A stretch of DNA of 64,000 bases. Source: Desulfonatronum thiosulfatophilum. GTDB taxonomy: Bacteria; Desulfobacterota; Desulfovibrionia; Desulfovibrionales; Desulfonatronaceae. Position numbers and translations under genes: made by a program. Position 1 is the first letter of the stretch. The number at the start of each line of letters is the position of its first letter. The stretch is from NCBI RefSeq assembly GCF_900104215.1, contig NZ_FMXO01000010.1, forward strand, positions 108,064-172,063, written 5' to 3'. Of the stretch, positions 1 through 8,769 are shown piece by piece. Under the pieces are notes generated by a model. The model did no database searches. It was not told the DNA's origin and was given only the letters and a program-made list of their open reading frames with translations.

Positions 1-598
1 TCACGGCCTCATCCGGCTTGCGCTCCGCGGGAATGAACTCCGGCAGCGCGGCCGCGGCTCGGTGCAGATCTGCGTCCTCGTTGAGCATCGGAACGCCGAC
101 CCGGACTTGATGAAACCCTTTCCGGGGGTGTTCGTAAGCCTTGGCCAGATTATGGGTCCAGAAATATTCCACGCCGGGTATCGTATGTAGCGACTGCACC
201 GCCAGATGGGTCACGCCGCTGTCGTGCAACCGGCTCAGGGCCACGGCCACGCAATCGTGGGGCAGGCCTCGGGCCGCCAGCTTTCGGCGGACCTTGTGGG
301 CCGTGAATGCCCAGGCAACGGGAACATCCGGATAACGAGCCCGGACCCTGGCCTCGAAGCTGTCATAGGCCTTGCGCGCCGGAATGATGGTGGTGCCGAA
401 GGTGGCCAGCAGAATGCCTGGACGCTTGGGGCCGGATGGCGCTTCGGGACCATGATGGTGGTCATGGCCGTGGCCGTCATCATGGTCATGGTGGTCGTGG
501 TGAATATTGTGGGTATGGCCGTGGCCATGGCAGTCGTGGTTGCAGCCGTGTTCACAGCCGTGACCACCATGGGCGGGGGCTTGAGGGTCGAAATGCAT
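1..598 (-). CDS. cbiK: Sirohydrochlorin cobaltochelatase CbiK, His-rich N-terminus (3' part outside window)
   Basis: Inserts Co2+ into sirohydrochlorin in anaerobic cobalamin synthesis. The reading frame starts at the ATG at 598 and stays open to the window edge (199 codons seen; the family is about 260-300 aa). After residue 50 the protein has the CbiK opening ILLATFGTT, then FTAHKV and the conserved SLHTIPGVEY segment. Residues 10-50 are a metal-binding-type tract with 18 His and 3 Cys. No signal peptide precedes it, so the product should be cytoplasmic, unlike the periplasmic CbiK described in Desulfovibrio. A cobalamin riboswitch lies directly upstream, which fits feedback control by B12. 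The C-terminal half cannot be judged. Confidence 0.88.
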   Translation of the reverse strand, partial: MHFDPQAPAHGGHGCEHGCNHDCHGHGHTHNIHHDHHDHDDGHGHDHHHGPEAPSGPKRPGILLATFGTTIIPARKAYDSFEARVRARYPDVPVAWAFTAHKVRRKLAARGLPHDCVAVALSRLHDSGVTHLAVQSLHTIPGVEYFWTHNLAKAYEHPRKGFHQVRVGVPMLNEDADLHRAAAALPEFIPAERKPDEAV

Positions 599-719
599 TA
601 ATTCACTCCGGTGATGTAGAGTGGAAACGGGCGGAAACAAATTCTGATGAGCAGGAGTCTCGGCGCGGAACCATGGAGCAGGAGCGTGGCGGGACATCCC
701 CTCAACGGCAAACACCCGT

Positions 720-925
720 TGCCTCGGGGCTCATGCAGGCAGGTATTCTGGCTTTCCCAGTTGAACACGCTCCGCCTCCCATCTTGCCCGGCCTGAGCCG
801 GAAGCAGAATGATCGGAATGATGGAACGATACGCTTCTCTATGAACTGGGATTACAGCGGCGGGTCCGCTCCGGCATCGCACCGGATTCCCTCTTCGTCT
901 CCAACACGGAGACCAGCATGTTTTT
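720..925 (-). promoter_or_regulatory. Cobalamin (AdoCbl) riboswitch upstream of cbiK
   Basis: Read on the minus strand, 890-871 contains GGAATCCGGTGCGATGCCGG. It is followed by a GACCCGCCGCTGTAA-type segment (about 867-853) and, at 751-732, by GCCAGAATACCTGCCTGCAT. These match the core blocks of the B12 aptamer (CCGGTG...AATCCGG, CCCGCxxCTGTAA, GCCAGxxxACCTGCC). The following 130 bases before the cbiK start hold GC-rich hairpins that could form the expression platform. Borders are approximate. Confidence 0.85.
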
Positions 926-1165
926 GATAGCTTCGTATCCGCGTAATGTTTTGGAGTCAAATGCCAGGCAGTCGCAATGCCATGGGAGCTTGACCATGGG
1001 CGGAAAATAACGCTAATTTGTCGGCTTTGCCAGCAAGGATCTTCCGTGCGCCCCTGATATCCTCCCATTGCCATCTTCTGCCTTGCCGCCATCGGAGTCG
1101 TGCCGAGGGACGGCGAGGTTTTCTTTTTTTTACAGATCAAGAATCATTCAACATCCCTCAATGCC

Positions 1166-2761
1166 ATGAACAAATTGCAAAAAGAAGTCGAACGTCGGCG
1201 AACGTTCGCGATCATCAGCCACCCGGATGCCGGAAAAACCACGCTTACGGAAAAGCTGCTCCTGTTCGGAGGAGCCATTCATCTTGCCGGGGCGGTCAAG
1301 GCCAAGAAATCCACCCGCGGCGCCACGTCGGACTGGATGGCCGTGGAGCGGGAGCGGGGCATTTCCGTGACCTCCTCGGTGATGAAGTTCGACTACAACG
1401 GCCATGAGATCAATCTCCTGGATACCCCCGGTCACCAGGATTTCTCCGAGGACACCTACCGCGTGCTGACAGCCGTGGATTCCGTGCTCATGGTCATCGA
1501 CAGCGCCAAAGGCGTCGAGATGCAGACCCGGAAGTTGATGGAGGTCTGCCGGATGCGCAACACGCCGATCATGACCTTCATCAACAAGCTGGACCGGGAC
1601 GGGCAGGAACCCATTGAACTGCTGGACGACATCGAGACCAATCTGGGAATCGAATGCGCGCCCCTGACCTGGCCCGTGGGCATGGGCAAGGGGTTCAAGG
1701 GCGTCTATGACCTGCGCGGGGATGAACTGCGGTTCTTCGTGCCCGACGGCCAGAAATCCACCCGGCCCACGGACGTGGTGCATGTCAAGGGGTTGGACGA
1801 TCCGCAACTGGACGAACTGCTGGGCCGCGATGCTGCCGACCTGCGCCAGGACGCTGAACTGCTGGCCGGAGCCGGTCATCCCTTTGACCTGGAACGCTAT
1901 TTGGCGGCGAAACAGACTCCGGTGTTTTTCGGCAGCGCCATCAACAATTTCGGGGTCCAGGAGCTGTTGGACACCTTTGTGGAACTGGCCCCGCCGCCCC
2001 AGCCCCGGGAGGCCGAAACCGCAAAGGGAACCCGGCTGGTTTCGCCGCTGGAGCCGGATTTTTCCGGAGTGGTCTTCAAGATTCAGGCGAACATGGACCC
2101 GGCGCACCGGGACAGGATCGCCTTTCTGCGGATCGTTTCCGGACAGTTCCAGAAGGGCATGCGGGTACGGCATCACCGTATCGGCAAGGACATGCAGATC
2201 GCCAACGCCACCATTTTCATGGCCCATGACCGCAGCGGCGTGGAGGAGGCCTGGCCCGGCGACATCATCGGCGTCCACAACCATGGAACCATCAAGATCG
2301 GCGACACCTTCTCCATCAAGGAACCGCTGAAGTTCACCGGCATCCCGAGCTTCGCGCCGGAGCATTTCCGCCGGGTCCGCCTGCGGGATCCCATGCGGGC
2401 CAAGCAGCTGGAAAAGGGACTCTTGCAGTTGTGCGAAGAGGGGGCGGTTCAGGTGTTCCGACCGCTGCGCACCAACGACTACCTCCTGGGCGCGGTGGGG
2501 CCGCTGCAGTTCGAGATCACCATGGCCCGGCTCAAGGACGAATACAACGTGGAGGCCGGGTACGAACCCGTGGACATCTCCGGCACCCGCTGGATCGTGG
2601 GCGGTCGGGACGCCAAAAAGTTCATCGCCGAGAACGGCCGGGACATTGCCACGGACATTGACGGCGACATGGTCTACCTGGTTTCCAACCCCTGGCGGCT
2701 GGAACGGTTGCTGGAGACGTACGACGATATCGTTCTGCAGACGATCAAGGAACACAAGTAG
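1166..2761 (+). CDS. prfC: Peptide chain release factor 3 (RF3)
   Basis: GTPase that removes RF1/RF2 from the ribosome after peptide release. The 531-residue product matches the usual length of about 530. It has the P-loop [14 protein letters not shown], the G2-region Thr within [11 protein letters not shown], the G3 motif DTPGHQDF and the G4 motif NKLD, followed by the RF3 domain II/III sequence ending [10 protein letters not shown]. The frame is open further upstream to 1100, but the ATG at 1166 gives the family-like N-terminus ([20 protein letters not shown]). It stands alone, with a 150-bp gap before the FKBP gene. Confidence 0.96.
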   Translation: MNKLQKEVERRRTFAIISHPDAGKTTLTEKLLLFGGAIHLAGAVKAKKSTRGATSDWMAVERERGISVTSSVMKFDYNGHEINLLDTPGHQDFSEDTYRVLTAVDSVLMVIDSAKGVEMQTRKLMEVCRMRNTPIMTFINKLDRDGQEPIELLDDIETNLGIECAPLTWPVGMGKGFKGVYDLRGDELRFFVPDGQKSTRPTDVVHVKGLDDPQLDELLGRDAADLRQDAELLAGAGHPFDLERYLAAKQTPVFFGSAINNFGVQELLDTFVELAPPPQPREAETAKGTRLVSPLEPDFSGVVFKIQANMDPAHRDRIAFLRIVSGQFQKGMRVRHHRIGKDMQIANATIFMAHDRSGVEEAWPGDIIGVHNHGTIKIGDTFSIKEPLKFTGIPSFAPEHFRRVRLRDPMRAKQLEKGLLQLCEEGAVQVFRPLRTNDYLLGAVGPLQFEITMARLKDEYNVEAGYEPVDISGTRWIVGGRDAKKFIAENGRDIATDIDGDMVYLVSNPWRLERLLETYDDIVLQTIKEHK

Positions 2762-2910
2762 ACCGAATGGGTCCAGTCAAACGGACGGATCACCAAGCCC
2801 TTAATGTCGGCATTCCCTTTCCACGTCCCGTGACGTGGTTATAATTGGTGGACGGCCGGGAACACATCCCGGCCGCGACCATTTTCAACCTAAAAACTCG
2901 TGGAGGACTT

Positions 2911-3336
2911 ATGACACAGGCACAAACCGGAAATAACGTCAAGGTGCACTATACAGGGCGGCTGGACAACGGACAGGTTTTCGACAGTTCCGCGGAACGT
3001 GATCCGCTGGAGTTCACCCTTGGTCAGGGACAGTTGATTCCCGGTTTCGAGAAAGCCGTGTCCGGAATGCAGGTCGGCGACAAGAAGACTGTGACCATTC
3101 CCGCGGAAGACGCCTACGGAACCCGCCAGGAGGAGTTGCTGTTCTCCGTGGAACGGACTCAGCTGCCGGATCACATTCAGCCCGAAGTCGGGCAGCAGTT
3201 GCAGGTCAGCCAGGACGGACAGGCCACGGTGGTCACGGTGGCCGATCTTACGGATACGACCATCGTTCTGGACGCCAACCATCCATTGGCCGGTGAAAAT
3301 CTCACGTTTGACTTGGAAGTGGTCGAAGTGGCCTAA
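2911..3336 (+). CDS. FKBP-type peptidyl-prolyl isomerase, SlyD/SlpA-like
   Basis: Cytoplasmic prolyl isomerase and chaperone of 141 residues. Residues 9-70 carry the split FKBP core (VKVHYTGRLDNGQVFDSS, then LIPGFEKAVSGMQVGDKK). The insert-in-flap region (AYGTRQEELLFSVERTQLPD) and the closing strand HPLAGENLTFDLEVVEV are those of the SlyD/SlpA group. No His-rich metal tail is present, so a nickel-handling role like that of E. coli SlyD is not supported. The ATG at 2911 follows a GGAGG box; an in-frame ATG at 2845 lacks one. A terminator follows at 3388. Confidence 0.93.
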   Translation: MTQAQTGNNVKVHYTGRLDNGQVFDSSAERDPLEFTLGQGQLIPGFEKAVSGMQVGDKKTVTIPAEDAYGTRQEELLFSVERTQLPDHIQPEVGQQLQVSQDGQATVVTVADLTDTTIVLDANHPLAGENLTFDLEVVEVA

Positions 3337-3387
3337 CTTGCACCATCCAAAGTTTACACCACCATGCTTGCTTTGGCATGGCATGAT

Positions 3388-3421
3388 CGCCGCGTCGTTG
3401 ACATTCGATGCGGCGTTTTTT
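3388..3421 (+). terminator. Rho-independent terminator after the FKBP gene
   Basis: CGCCGC at 3388-3393 pairs with GCGGCG at 3410-3415, followed by a run of six T. Confidence 0.75.
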
Positions 3422-3467
3422 GTGACCAAGCCTTGGTCGACACATCATCACAGCTGCAAGGAGAATC

Positions 3468-3923
3468 ATGATACTTCCGAGATTGACCCCAAAGGAATCC
3501 TGGATGGAGTTCATTGCCGAAGGCCGCCAGTTTCATAAAACCGCCTTGGGTGGAATCAATCGGCCCGAGGTCTTTACTCCGGAGATCTTGTACAATCTTT
3601 TTGCCATGGCCATGGAAAAATACATCATGGGGCTGCTGATGTTTCGCAAGAACCTTCCGGACAACCATACGTTTCAGGACCTTGTGGACGGCTTGCGGCG
3701 GATGGAGGCCCAGGCTGGGGAGGCATTGGTTGCAAGCCTGGATGAGGAACTGGCCGGAGAACTCCAGGCCCTGGACGCGTTCCAGGAAATCTGCTCGGTG
3801 GAAGGCTATGCGCGGCGGGCGCCGAATGAGGAGGAAATCCTCAAGATGAGCCGGACGTGCACCAAGCTCAGGGAGTATGTGGAGGCGGGGTTGCCGCGAG
3901 AGTCGGCGACATGCGCAACCTGA
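3468..3923 (+). CDS. HEPN-like protein of unknown function
   Basis: Soluble, largely helical protein of 151 residues with an AAGGAG box before the ATG at 3468. The central helix FAMAMEKYIMGLLMFRK followed by NLPDNHTFQDLV gives R60-x6-H67, which fits the Rx4-6H signature of HEPN domains. Many HEPN proteins are RNases or toxins, but others are not catalytic. No nucleotidyltransferase (MNT) antitoxin partner lies next to it, and it sits alone between two strong terminators. The family assignment rests on this motif and the helical pattern only. Confidence 0.6.
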   Translation: MILPRLTPKESWMEFIAEGRQFHKTALGGINRPEVFTPEILYNLFAMAMEKYIMGLLMFRKNLPDNHTFQDLVDGLRRMEAQAGEALVASLDEELAGELQALDAFQEICSVEGYARRAPNEEEILKMSRTCTKLREYVEAGLPRESATCAT

Positions 3924-3962
3924 ACATGAAACACCAGTACGGGCAGGCATGAACCAATTGCA

Positions 3963-4004
3963 ACGCCCCACCGACCGTTAATGGTCGGTGGGGCGTTTTG
4001 TTTT
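3963..4004 (+). terminator. Strong rho-independent terminator
   Basis: ACGCCCCACCGACC (3963-3976) pairs with GGTCGGTGGGGCGT (3983-3996) around a 6-base loop, followed by TTTGTTTT. It can serve the plus-strand gene and may also stop minus-strand transcription from the array that ends at 4086. Confidence 0.88.
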
Positions 4005-4085
4005 GCGTGCTGAGCGGCTTGCGCCGGTGCGCCCTGCGCATGACGAATTTCGATAAACGCAGGGCGCGATGGTAATCGGTACCGC

Positions 4086-4484
4086 TTATTTCTCGGGCAT
4101 GGCCGAGGAATGGTGCTCCACGATCAGCCATTTGTCGCCGAAGCGCTGGTAGACGAAGGTGTAGCGGGCAGCGACGGCGCGGGAGCACTCGCCTTCGGGG
4201 CAAAGGCTGAAGGTGTACACGCCAGAGTTGACCGCCAAATCCCCGCAGGAGCGGGTGTTGCATTCGGTGATCACGCCTTGGGGTTTCATGGCCAGAAAGT
4301 GGACGAAGTAGTCACGGATTTCGGCATGGTTGTGGCGGACCTTGTTGGACACAGTGGGTAACAAGATGGCGTCCTCGGCGTAGAGGGCGACGACCTTGTC
4401 GGGGTCTCCGGTCTGAAGAGCCTGGTTCCAGGCCTCGAAGAGGGTGCAGATCTCTTCCTGGTTCTGCATTTCTAGGCAATTCAT
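4086..4484 (-). CDS. SgcJ/EcaC-type NTF2-like protein
   Basis: Small protein of 132 residues with the NTF2-like fold pattern of the SgcJ/EcaC and CaMKII-association-domain group (EEICTLFEAWNQALQTGDPDKVVALYAEDAILLPTVS, ending VYQRFGDKWLIVEHHSSAMPE). Such domains bind small ligands or mediate assembly; a specific activity cannot be deduced. The ATG at 4484 follows AAGGAG. It is the last gene of the minus-strand array, 68 bp downstream of the SLC13 transporter, so it may be co-transcribed with it. Confidence 0.75.
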   Translation of the reverse strand: MNCLEMQNQEEICTLFEAWNQALQTGDPDKVVALYAEDAILLPTVSNKVRHNHAEIRDYFVHFLAMKPQGVITECNTRSCGDLAVNSGVYTFSLCPEGECSRAVAARYTFVYQRFGDKWLIVEHHSSAMPEK

Positions 4485-4552
4485 GGTTGTCTCTCCTTGT
4501 GTATGTGAAAATCTCCCGGCCCGATGTGGGCCGGGAGGCTAAGGGTGGAAGG

Positions 4553-6019
4553 CTAGTTCGTAAGGATCGGCATGCCAAGCAGCGGCCAGATCAGGAGCAC
4601 GGCCAGGGCCACCAGGGCCATGAGCAGGATGGAGGCCGGGATGCCGTAGGCGAAGAATTCGCCGCTGGTGAACTGCTTGGAGTTGTAGGCGATGGCGTTG
4701 GGCGCCGCGCCCACCAGGAGCAGGAAGGGCATGCCCGCTGTGACCAGGGCGGCGAAGACAATGACCTCAGGCGCCACGCCCAGGTAGGGAGCGACGACCA
4801 GAGCCACCGGGACGGAGATGGCGATGGCGGCCACGTTCATGATGAAGTTGGTCATGATCATGACGAAGAAGGCGATGGCGATGACGAAGACGAACCAGTG
4901 CGCCTCAGAGAAGAAGCCCAGCCAGTTGATGGCCAGCCATTCCGCGGCCCCGGTCTGCCAGAGGCAGAAGCCCATGCTCATGGCGCCGGCGAAGAGCAGG
5001 ATGATATTCCATGGGATGTCTTCCAGGTCTTTGATGTCCAGAATTCGCAGGATAAAGAAGAGGATCGTGGAGACCAGAAGCACCGCGGCCTTGTTGAAGT
5101 CGGCCAGGGCTGGGATGAAGGACTGCAGGGAGAGGAACAAAATGACGCCGAAGATGATGCTTGCGGAGATGATCTCGTTGCGGCTGATCGGTCCCATTTC
5201 CGCGCTGAGCTGGCGGGCCTTGTCCCGCAGACCTGGAATGACGGCTTTTTCCGGCTTGAGGAAGACCATGAAGAAGCCCCAGAGCACGAAGACCATCAGC
5301 CAACCGATGGGGAACATGTAGTAGGTCAATTCGAAAAAGGAGATTTCCTGCCCGGTGATCTCCTGATAGAAGCCCAGGGCCACGATTCCGCGGGCCGCGC
5401 CGAGCAGGGTGATGATGCTTCCCGCACCGGCTACGAAGGCCATGCCGATGAACAGGCCCTTGCCGAACTTGGTGGGCTTGTCGCCTTCGCCGTACAGGGC
5501 GTAGATGGACAGCAACAGGGGATACATTGTGGCGGCCACCGCGGTGTGGGCCATGAGGTGGGTGAGCAGGGCCGTGACCACGAAGCAACCCAGATAGATC
5601 ATGGAGGTCCGTTCGCCCACGATGATCAGCATCTTGTAGGCCAGACGCTTGGTGATGCCCACCTTGGTGAAGACCATGCCGATGACCAGGGAGCCGAAGA
5701 TGAAGAGCACCGACGGATCCATGAAGTCCTTGAAGGCGGCGCTGGCCGGACGAATGAAGAACAGGGCCTGAACCACGCCGATGGTCAAACCGGTAATGCC
5801 GATGGGCACCACCTCGAAGACCCACCATGTTCCCGCAAGCAGGAACAGGGCGAGAGCTGCCTTGCCCTCAGGGGACAACATGAATTCCTTGCCCATGGGG
5901 TCGATGGCATTGGGCCAGGGCGGCGACGCATAGACGATGGTAAACAAAAACAGACCGAGAAAGAGAAAAAACAATCGTCTGAAATCAATTTTGGATGGGG
6001 TTGCTTGAGCAGCGGTCAC
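4553..6019 (-). CDS. SLC13/DASS-family anion transporter, copy A
   Basis: Inner-membrane secondary transporter of 488 residues with about a dozen hydrophobic segments. The family features are a GSLVIGMVFTKVGITKRLAY-type scaffold region, the MAHTAVAATMYP helical-hairpin segment and the repeated TNFIMNVAAIAIS segment followed by GAAPNAIAYNSKQFTSGEF. DASS proteins move sulfate, di- or tricarboxylates, usually with Na+. In sulfate reducers they are strong candidates for sulfate or organic-acid uptake, but the substrate is not readable here. Start is GTG at 6019 with GGAGGACGAG upstream. It is a close paralogue of the gene at 7226-8692 and is preceded by its own CBS gene. Confidence 0.9.
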   Translation of the reverse strand: MTAAQATPSKIDFRRLFFLFLGLFLFTIVYASPPWPNAIDPMGKEFMLSPEGKAALALFLLAGTWWVFEVVPIGITGLTIGVVQALFFIRPASAAFKDFMDPSVLFIFGSLVIGMVFTKVGITKRLAYKMLIIVGERTSMIYLGCFVVTALLTHLMAHTAVAATMYPLLLSIYALYGEGDKPTKFGKGLFIGMAFVAGAGSIITLLGAARGIVALGFYQEITGQEISFFELTYYMFPIGWLMVFVLWGFFMVFLKPEKAVIPGLRDKARQLSAEMGPISRNEIISASIIFGVILFLSLQSFIPALADFNKAAVLLVSTILFFILRILDIKDLEDIPWNIILLFAGAMSMGFCLWQTGAAEWLAINWLGFFSEAHWFVFVIAIAFFVMIMTNFIMNVAAIAISVPVALVVAPYLGVAPEVIVFAALVTAGMPFLLLVGAAPNAIAYNSKQFTSGEFFAYGIPASILLMALVALAVLLIWPLLGMPILTN

Positions 6020-6100
6020 GCCTCGTCCTCCTTAAATTGTTTGGGTCGGTATTTTGATGTAGTGCTGGGATATGCGAAGCCGACTCTTCCGGATACTTCG

Positions 6101-6655
6101 CTACGTGATCTTACATTCACTGACGATCTTGCAGATGGCCGCATAGACGTCCGAGAAACGCAACAGGCCGACGATGGCGTCCCCATCCATGACGTAGAGG
6201 GTGTCGTGCCCCGAGGTCACGAAAAGGTGAAAGGCGTTGTCCATGTTGTCGGTTATCTTCACTGCCTGGAGTTCGCCCGGCTTGCTGTAGAGCTTGGCAG
6301 CCTTGATCTCCCCGGCCTTGCGGCACAAGTCGCCTAGAGGTTCATGCCAGAGCATGTAGTCTTTCTTCATCGACTTCACGATGTGCGGCACACCGTAGCG
6401 AATGGCGTCACTGAAACTGTCGATCTTGTCGTATTGCGGCTCCAGTCCTCGAACCACGTCCTTGGGGGATATCTTGCCCACGATAACGCCATTGTCCTCT
6501 ACGAGAAGGGTGCGTTGCGGCGACTTGCCTGAAAGGTAGGCCTCGTTGGCTTCACCCAAAGTCTGCATGACCTCGTAGAAATAAGCCTGGGCAGAGATCC
6601 GAGGAAATTCACCTACCGGACGCATCAAATCTTTAATCGTCAAGATTGTATCCAC
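6101..6655 (-). CDS. CBS-domain protein, copy A
   Basis: Soluble protein of 184 residues made of two CBS-type halves. The first is around LMRPVGEFPRISAQAYFYEVMQ to LLVEDNGVIVGKISPKDVVRGL; the second is around LQAVKITDNMDNAFHLFVTS to LYVMDGDAIVGLLRFSDVYAAI. CBS pairs bind adenine nucleotides and often gate a transporter or enzyme. Here each CBS gene is followed directly by an SLC13 permease, so a regulatory subunit for the permease is the simplest inference. The start is GTG at 6655 with an AGGAGG box; the second copy has the same arrangement. Confidence 0.85.
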   Translation of the reverse strand: MDTILTIKDLMRPVGEFPRISAQAYFYEVMQTLGEANEAYLSGKSPQRTLLVEDNGVIVGKISPKDVVRGLEPQYDKIDSFSDAIRYGVPHIVKSMKKDYMLWHEPLGDLCRKAGEIKAAKLYSKPGELQAVKITDNMDNAFHLFVTSGHDTLYVMDGDAIVGLLRFSDVYAAICKIVSECKIT

Positions 6656-7225
6656 AGAGGTCCTCCTGTTGTTATCCCCTCGCTGGATTGTGGGTTTGGA
6701 GGGGGAAGTTGCGTGTTAAAAGCACTATTTTGATCGTCGTTGGTCCAATATCACAAAAAAATCAGAATTCGTAAATATTCCTGCCGTCACTGGGACACAG
6801 TAAACTGTCGGGAGGGTTTCCCCGTCAAGTACGACAACCTTATCCATGTCGGTCGCTTGGCGTTCGGGTGTCGAGAAAATGGAACATCGGCAAACAAAAT
6901 CAAACACGCCTTGGTTGTCCGAATTGTCTGACCCGGCAGAAGTGATTCACTTTGTCTGGATATGATTCATTTGATGTGGGATTCGATAGTGCTTTTTTTC
7001 ACGTAATGCAAGATTTTTCTCTGCGTGATCATTCGGATCAGGCCTTCTGATCATTCCTGATCAAAAAATTGATCCTTTAGGGATGCGAATGCCCGATCCG
7101 CCAGTATGGCGAATCGGGCATCGTTCGGGAGGAAGCCTCGACGGCTTGATTGGAATGTCGTTTCGTTCTGCCTAACTAAGTATTACGCGAGGCGAACGAG
7201 TCTCAGGCAGTATTCGTAAATCAAT
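6656..7225. other. 570-bp gap between the two CBS-transporter units
   Basis: No convincing gene is seen. A 60-codon minus frame (6725-6907) has no ribosome binding site and no recognisable family. The main structure is the hairpin at 7089-7121. The region must also hold any promoter specific to copy A of the CBS-transporter unit, but none could be defined. Confidence 0.5.
7089..7121 (-). terminator. 15-bp hairpin after SLC13 copy B
   Basis: ATGCCCGATCCGCCA (7089-7103) and TGGCGAATCGGGCAT (7107-7121) form a stem with one mismatch and a 3-base loop, about 105 bp past the stop of the transporter at 7226. A T-rich run on the minus strand comes only about 15-20 bases later, so it may be a weak terminator or an RNA 3'-end stabiliser. 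Confidence 0.5.
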
Positions 7226-8692
7226 TTATGGCAGCAAGACCGGCATCCCCAACAAAGGCCAGATCAGGAGGACGGCCAGGCCCACGACGGCCATGAGCAG
7301 GATGCTGGCCGGAATGCCGGCGGCGAAGAACTCGCCGCTGGTGAACTGCTTGGAGTTGTAGGCTATGGCGTTGGGCGCCGCGCCCACCAGAAGCAGGAAT
7401 GGCATGCCAGCGGTAACTAGGCATGCGAATACTACGACTTCCGGGGCCATGCCCAGATAGGGCGCAACCACCAGGGCCACGGGCAAAGAAATGGCGATGG
7501 CGGCCACGTTCATGATGAAGTTGGTCATGACCATCACGAAGAAGGCCATGGCCAGGATAAAGACGAACCAGTGCGCGTTCTGGAAAAAGCTCAGCCAGTT
7601 GATGGCCAGCCATTCCGCGGCTCCGGTCTGCCAGAGGCAGAAGCCCATGCTCATGGCGCCGGAGAAGAGCAGGACGATGTTCCAGGGGATGTCCTCCAGG
7701 TCCTTGATGTCCAGGATCTTCAGGATAAAGAAGATGATTGTGGAAACCAGCAGCACAGCGGCCTTGTTGAACTGAGCCAGGGCCGGGATAAAGGACTGCA
7801 GGGAAAGGAAGACGATGACCGAGAGGATGATTCCGCCGGCAATGTATTCATTTCGCGAGATGGGGCCCATGTCCAGACTGAGTTGTCTGGCCTTCTCCCG
7901 CAGGCCGTCAATGTTCGCCTTTTCCGGCCTGAATAGGATCATCATCAAACCCCACAGTAGGAAGACCATCAACCAGCCCACGGGGGCCATGTAGTAGCTG
8001 AGTTCCAGGAAGGTGATTTCGTTGCCGGTGATCTCGTTGTAGAAACCAAGGGCCACGATGCCCCGGGCCGCGCCGAGCAAGGAGATGATACTGCCCGCGC
8101 CGGCGATGAAGGCCATGCCGATGAACAATCCCTTGCCGAACTTGGTTGGCTTGTCGCCTTCACCATACAGAGCATAAATGGACAACAGCAGGGGATACAT
8201 TGTGGCGGCCACCGCGGTGTGCGCCATGACGTGGGTGAGCAGCGCCGTGACCACGAAACAACCCAGGTAGATCATGGAGGTGCGCTCACCGACAATGGAG
8301 AGCATCTTGTAGGCCATGCGCTTGGTGATGCCCACCTTGGTGAAGACCATGCCGATGACCAGGGAGCCGAAGATGAAGAGCACCGACGGGTCCATGAAAT
8401 CCTTGAACGCGGCGCTGGCCGGACGGATGAAGAAGAGAGCCTGGACTACGCCGATGGTCAATCCCGTGATGCCGATGGGCAAGACCTCGAAGACCCACCA
8501 GGTGCCGGCCAGCAGGAACAGGGCTATTGCCGCCTTGCCTTCTCTGGACAGGACGAAGGCCTTTCCCATGGGGTCCAAGGCGTCTGGCCAGGGCGGGGCG
8601 TAGTAGACGATGGTGAACAAAAACAGGCCGAGGAAAAGAAAAAACAGCCTCTTGAAGTCTATTCTGGATGGGGTTGCTTGAATTGCGCTCAC
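7226..8692 (-). CDS. SLC13/DASS-family anion transporter, copy B
   Basis: Second transporter of 488 residues, identical in length to copy A and closely similar over its whole length. The N-terminus (ATPSRIDFKRLFFLFLGLFLFT against ATPSKIDFRRLFFLFLGLFLFT), the GSLVIGMVFTKVGITKR region and the C-terminal ILLMAxVxLAVLLIWPLLGMP are shared. Divergence is concentrated in the loop around residues 240-290 (RPEKANIDGLREKARQLSLDM against KPEKAVIPGLRDKARQLSAEM). Start is GTG at 8692 with AAGGAG upstream. It lies 77 bp after a CBS gene, repeating the unit. The substrate is unknown; sulfate or another oxyanion or dicarboxylate is likely. Confidence 0.9.
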   Translation of the reverse strand: MSAIQATPSRIDFKRLFFLFLGLFLFTIVYYAPPWPDALDPMGKAFVLSREGKAAIALFLLAGTWWVFEVLPIGITGLTIGVVQALFFIRPASAAFKDFMDPSVLFIFGSLVIGMVFTKVGITKRMAYKMLSIVGERTSMIYLGCFVVTALLTHVMAHTAVAATMYPLLLSIYALYGEGDKPTKFGKGLFIGMAFIAGAGSIISLLGAARGIVALGFYNEITGNEITFLELSYYMAPVGWLMVFLLWGLMMILFRPEKANIDGLREKARQLSLDMGPISRNEYIAGGIILSVIVFLSLQSFIPALAQFNKAAVLLVSTIIFFILKILDIKDLEDIPWNIVLLFSGAMSMGFCLWQTGAAEWLAINWLSFFQNAHWFVFILAMAFFVMVMTNFIMNVAAIAISLPVALVVAPYLGMAPEVVVFACLVTAGMPFLLLVGAAPNAIAYNSKQFTSGEFFAAGIPASILLMAVVGLAVLLIWPLLGMPVLLP

Positions 8693-8769
8693 GCCATTTC
8701 TCCTTCAGTAGTGGTTGAGGTAGGTTTTTTGTTCATTTGGATCAAGTTTGGTCCAAGTCGCCATCATAT

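Noticed and set aside
206..927. Plus-strand frames over cbiK and the riboswitch
   Set aside because: Val- and Gly/His-rich translations are the antisense of the His-rich tract; the minus strand has the CbiK motifs and the riboswitch.
1148..2755. 535-codon open frame antisense to prfC
   Set aside because: Its sequence mirrors the strongly supported RF3 gene, shows no domain, and arises from GC-rich third positions.
4487..6337. 616-codon plus-strand frame over the SLC13/CBS genes
   Set aside because: Highly charged low-complexity translation (runs of Gly, Asp, Glu, His) antisense to a clear transporter; no family resemblance.
6725..6907. 60-codon minus frame between the CBS-transporter units
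   Set aside because: No ribosome binding site, no recognisable domain, and not in a conserved position relative to the other unit.
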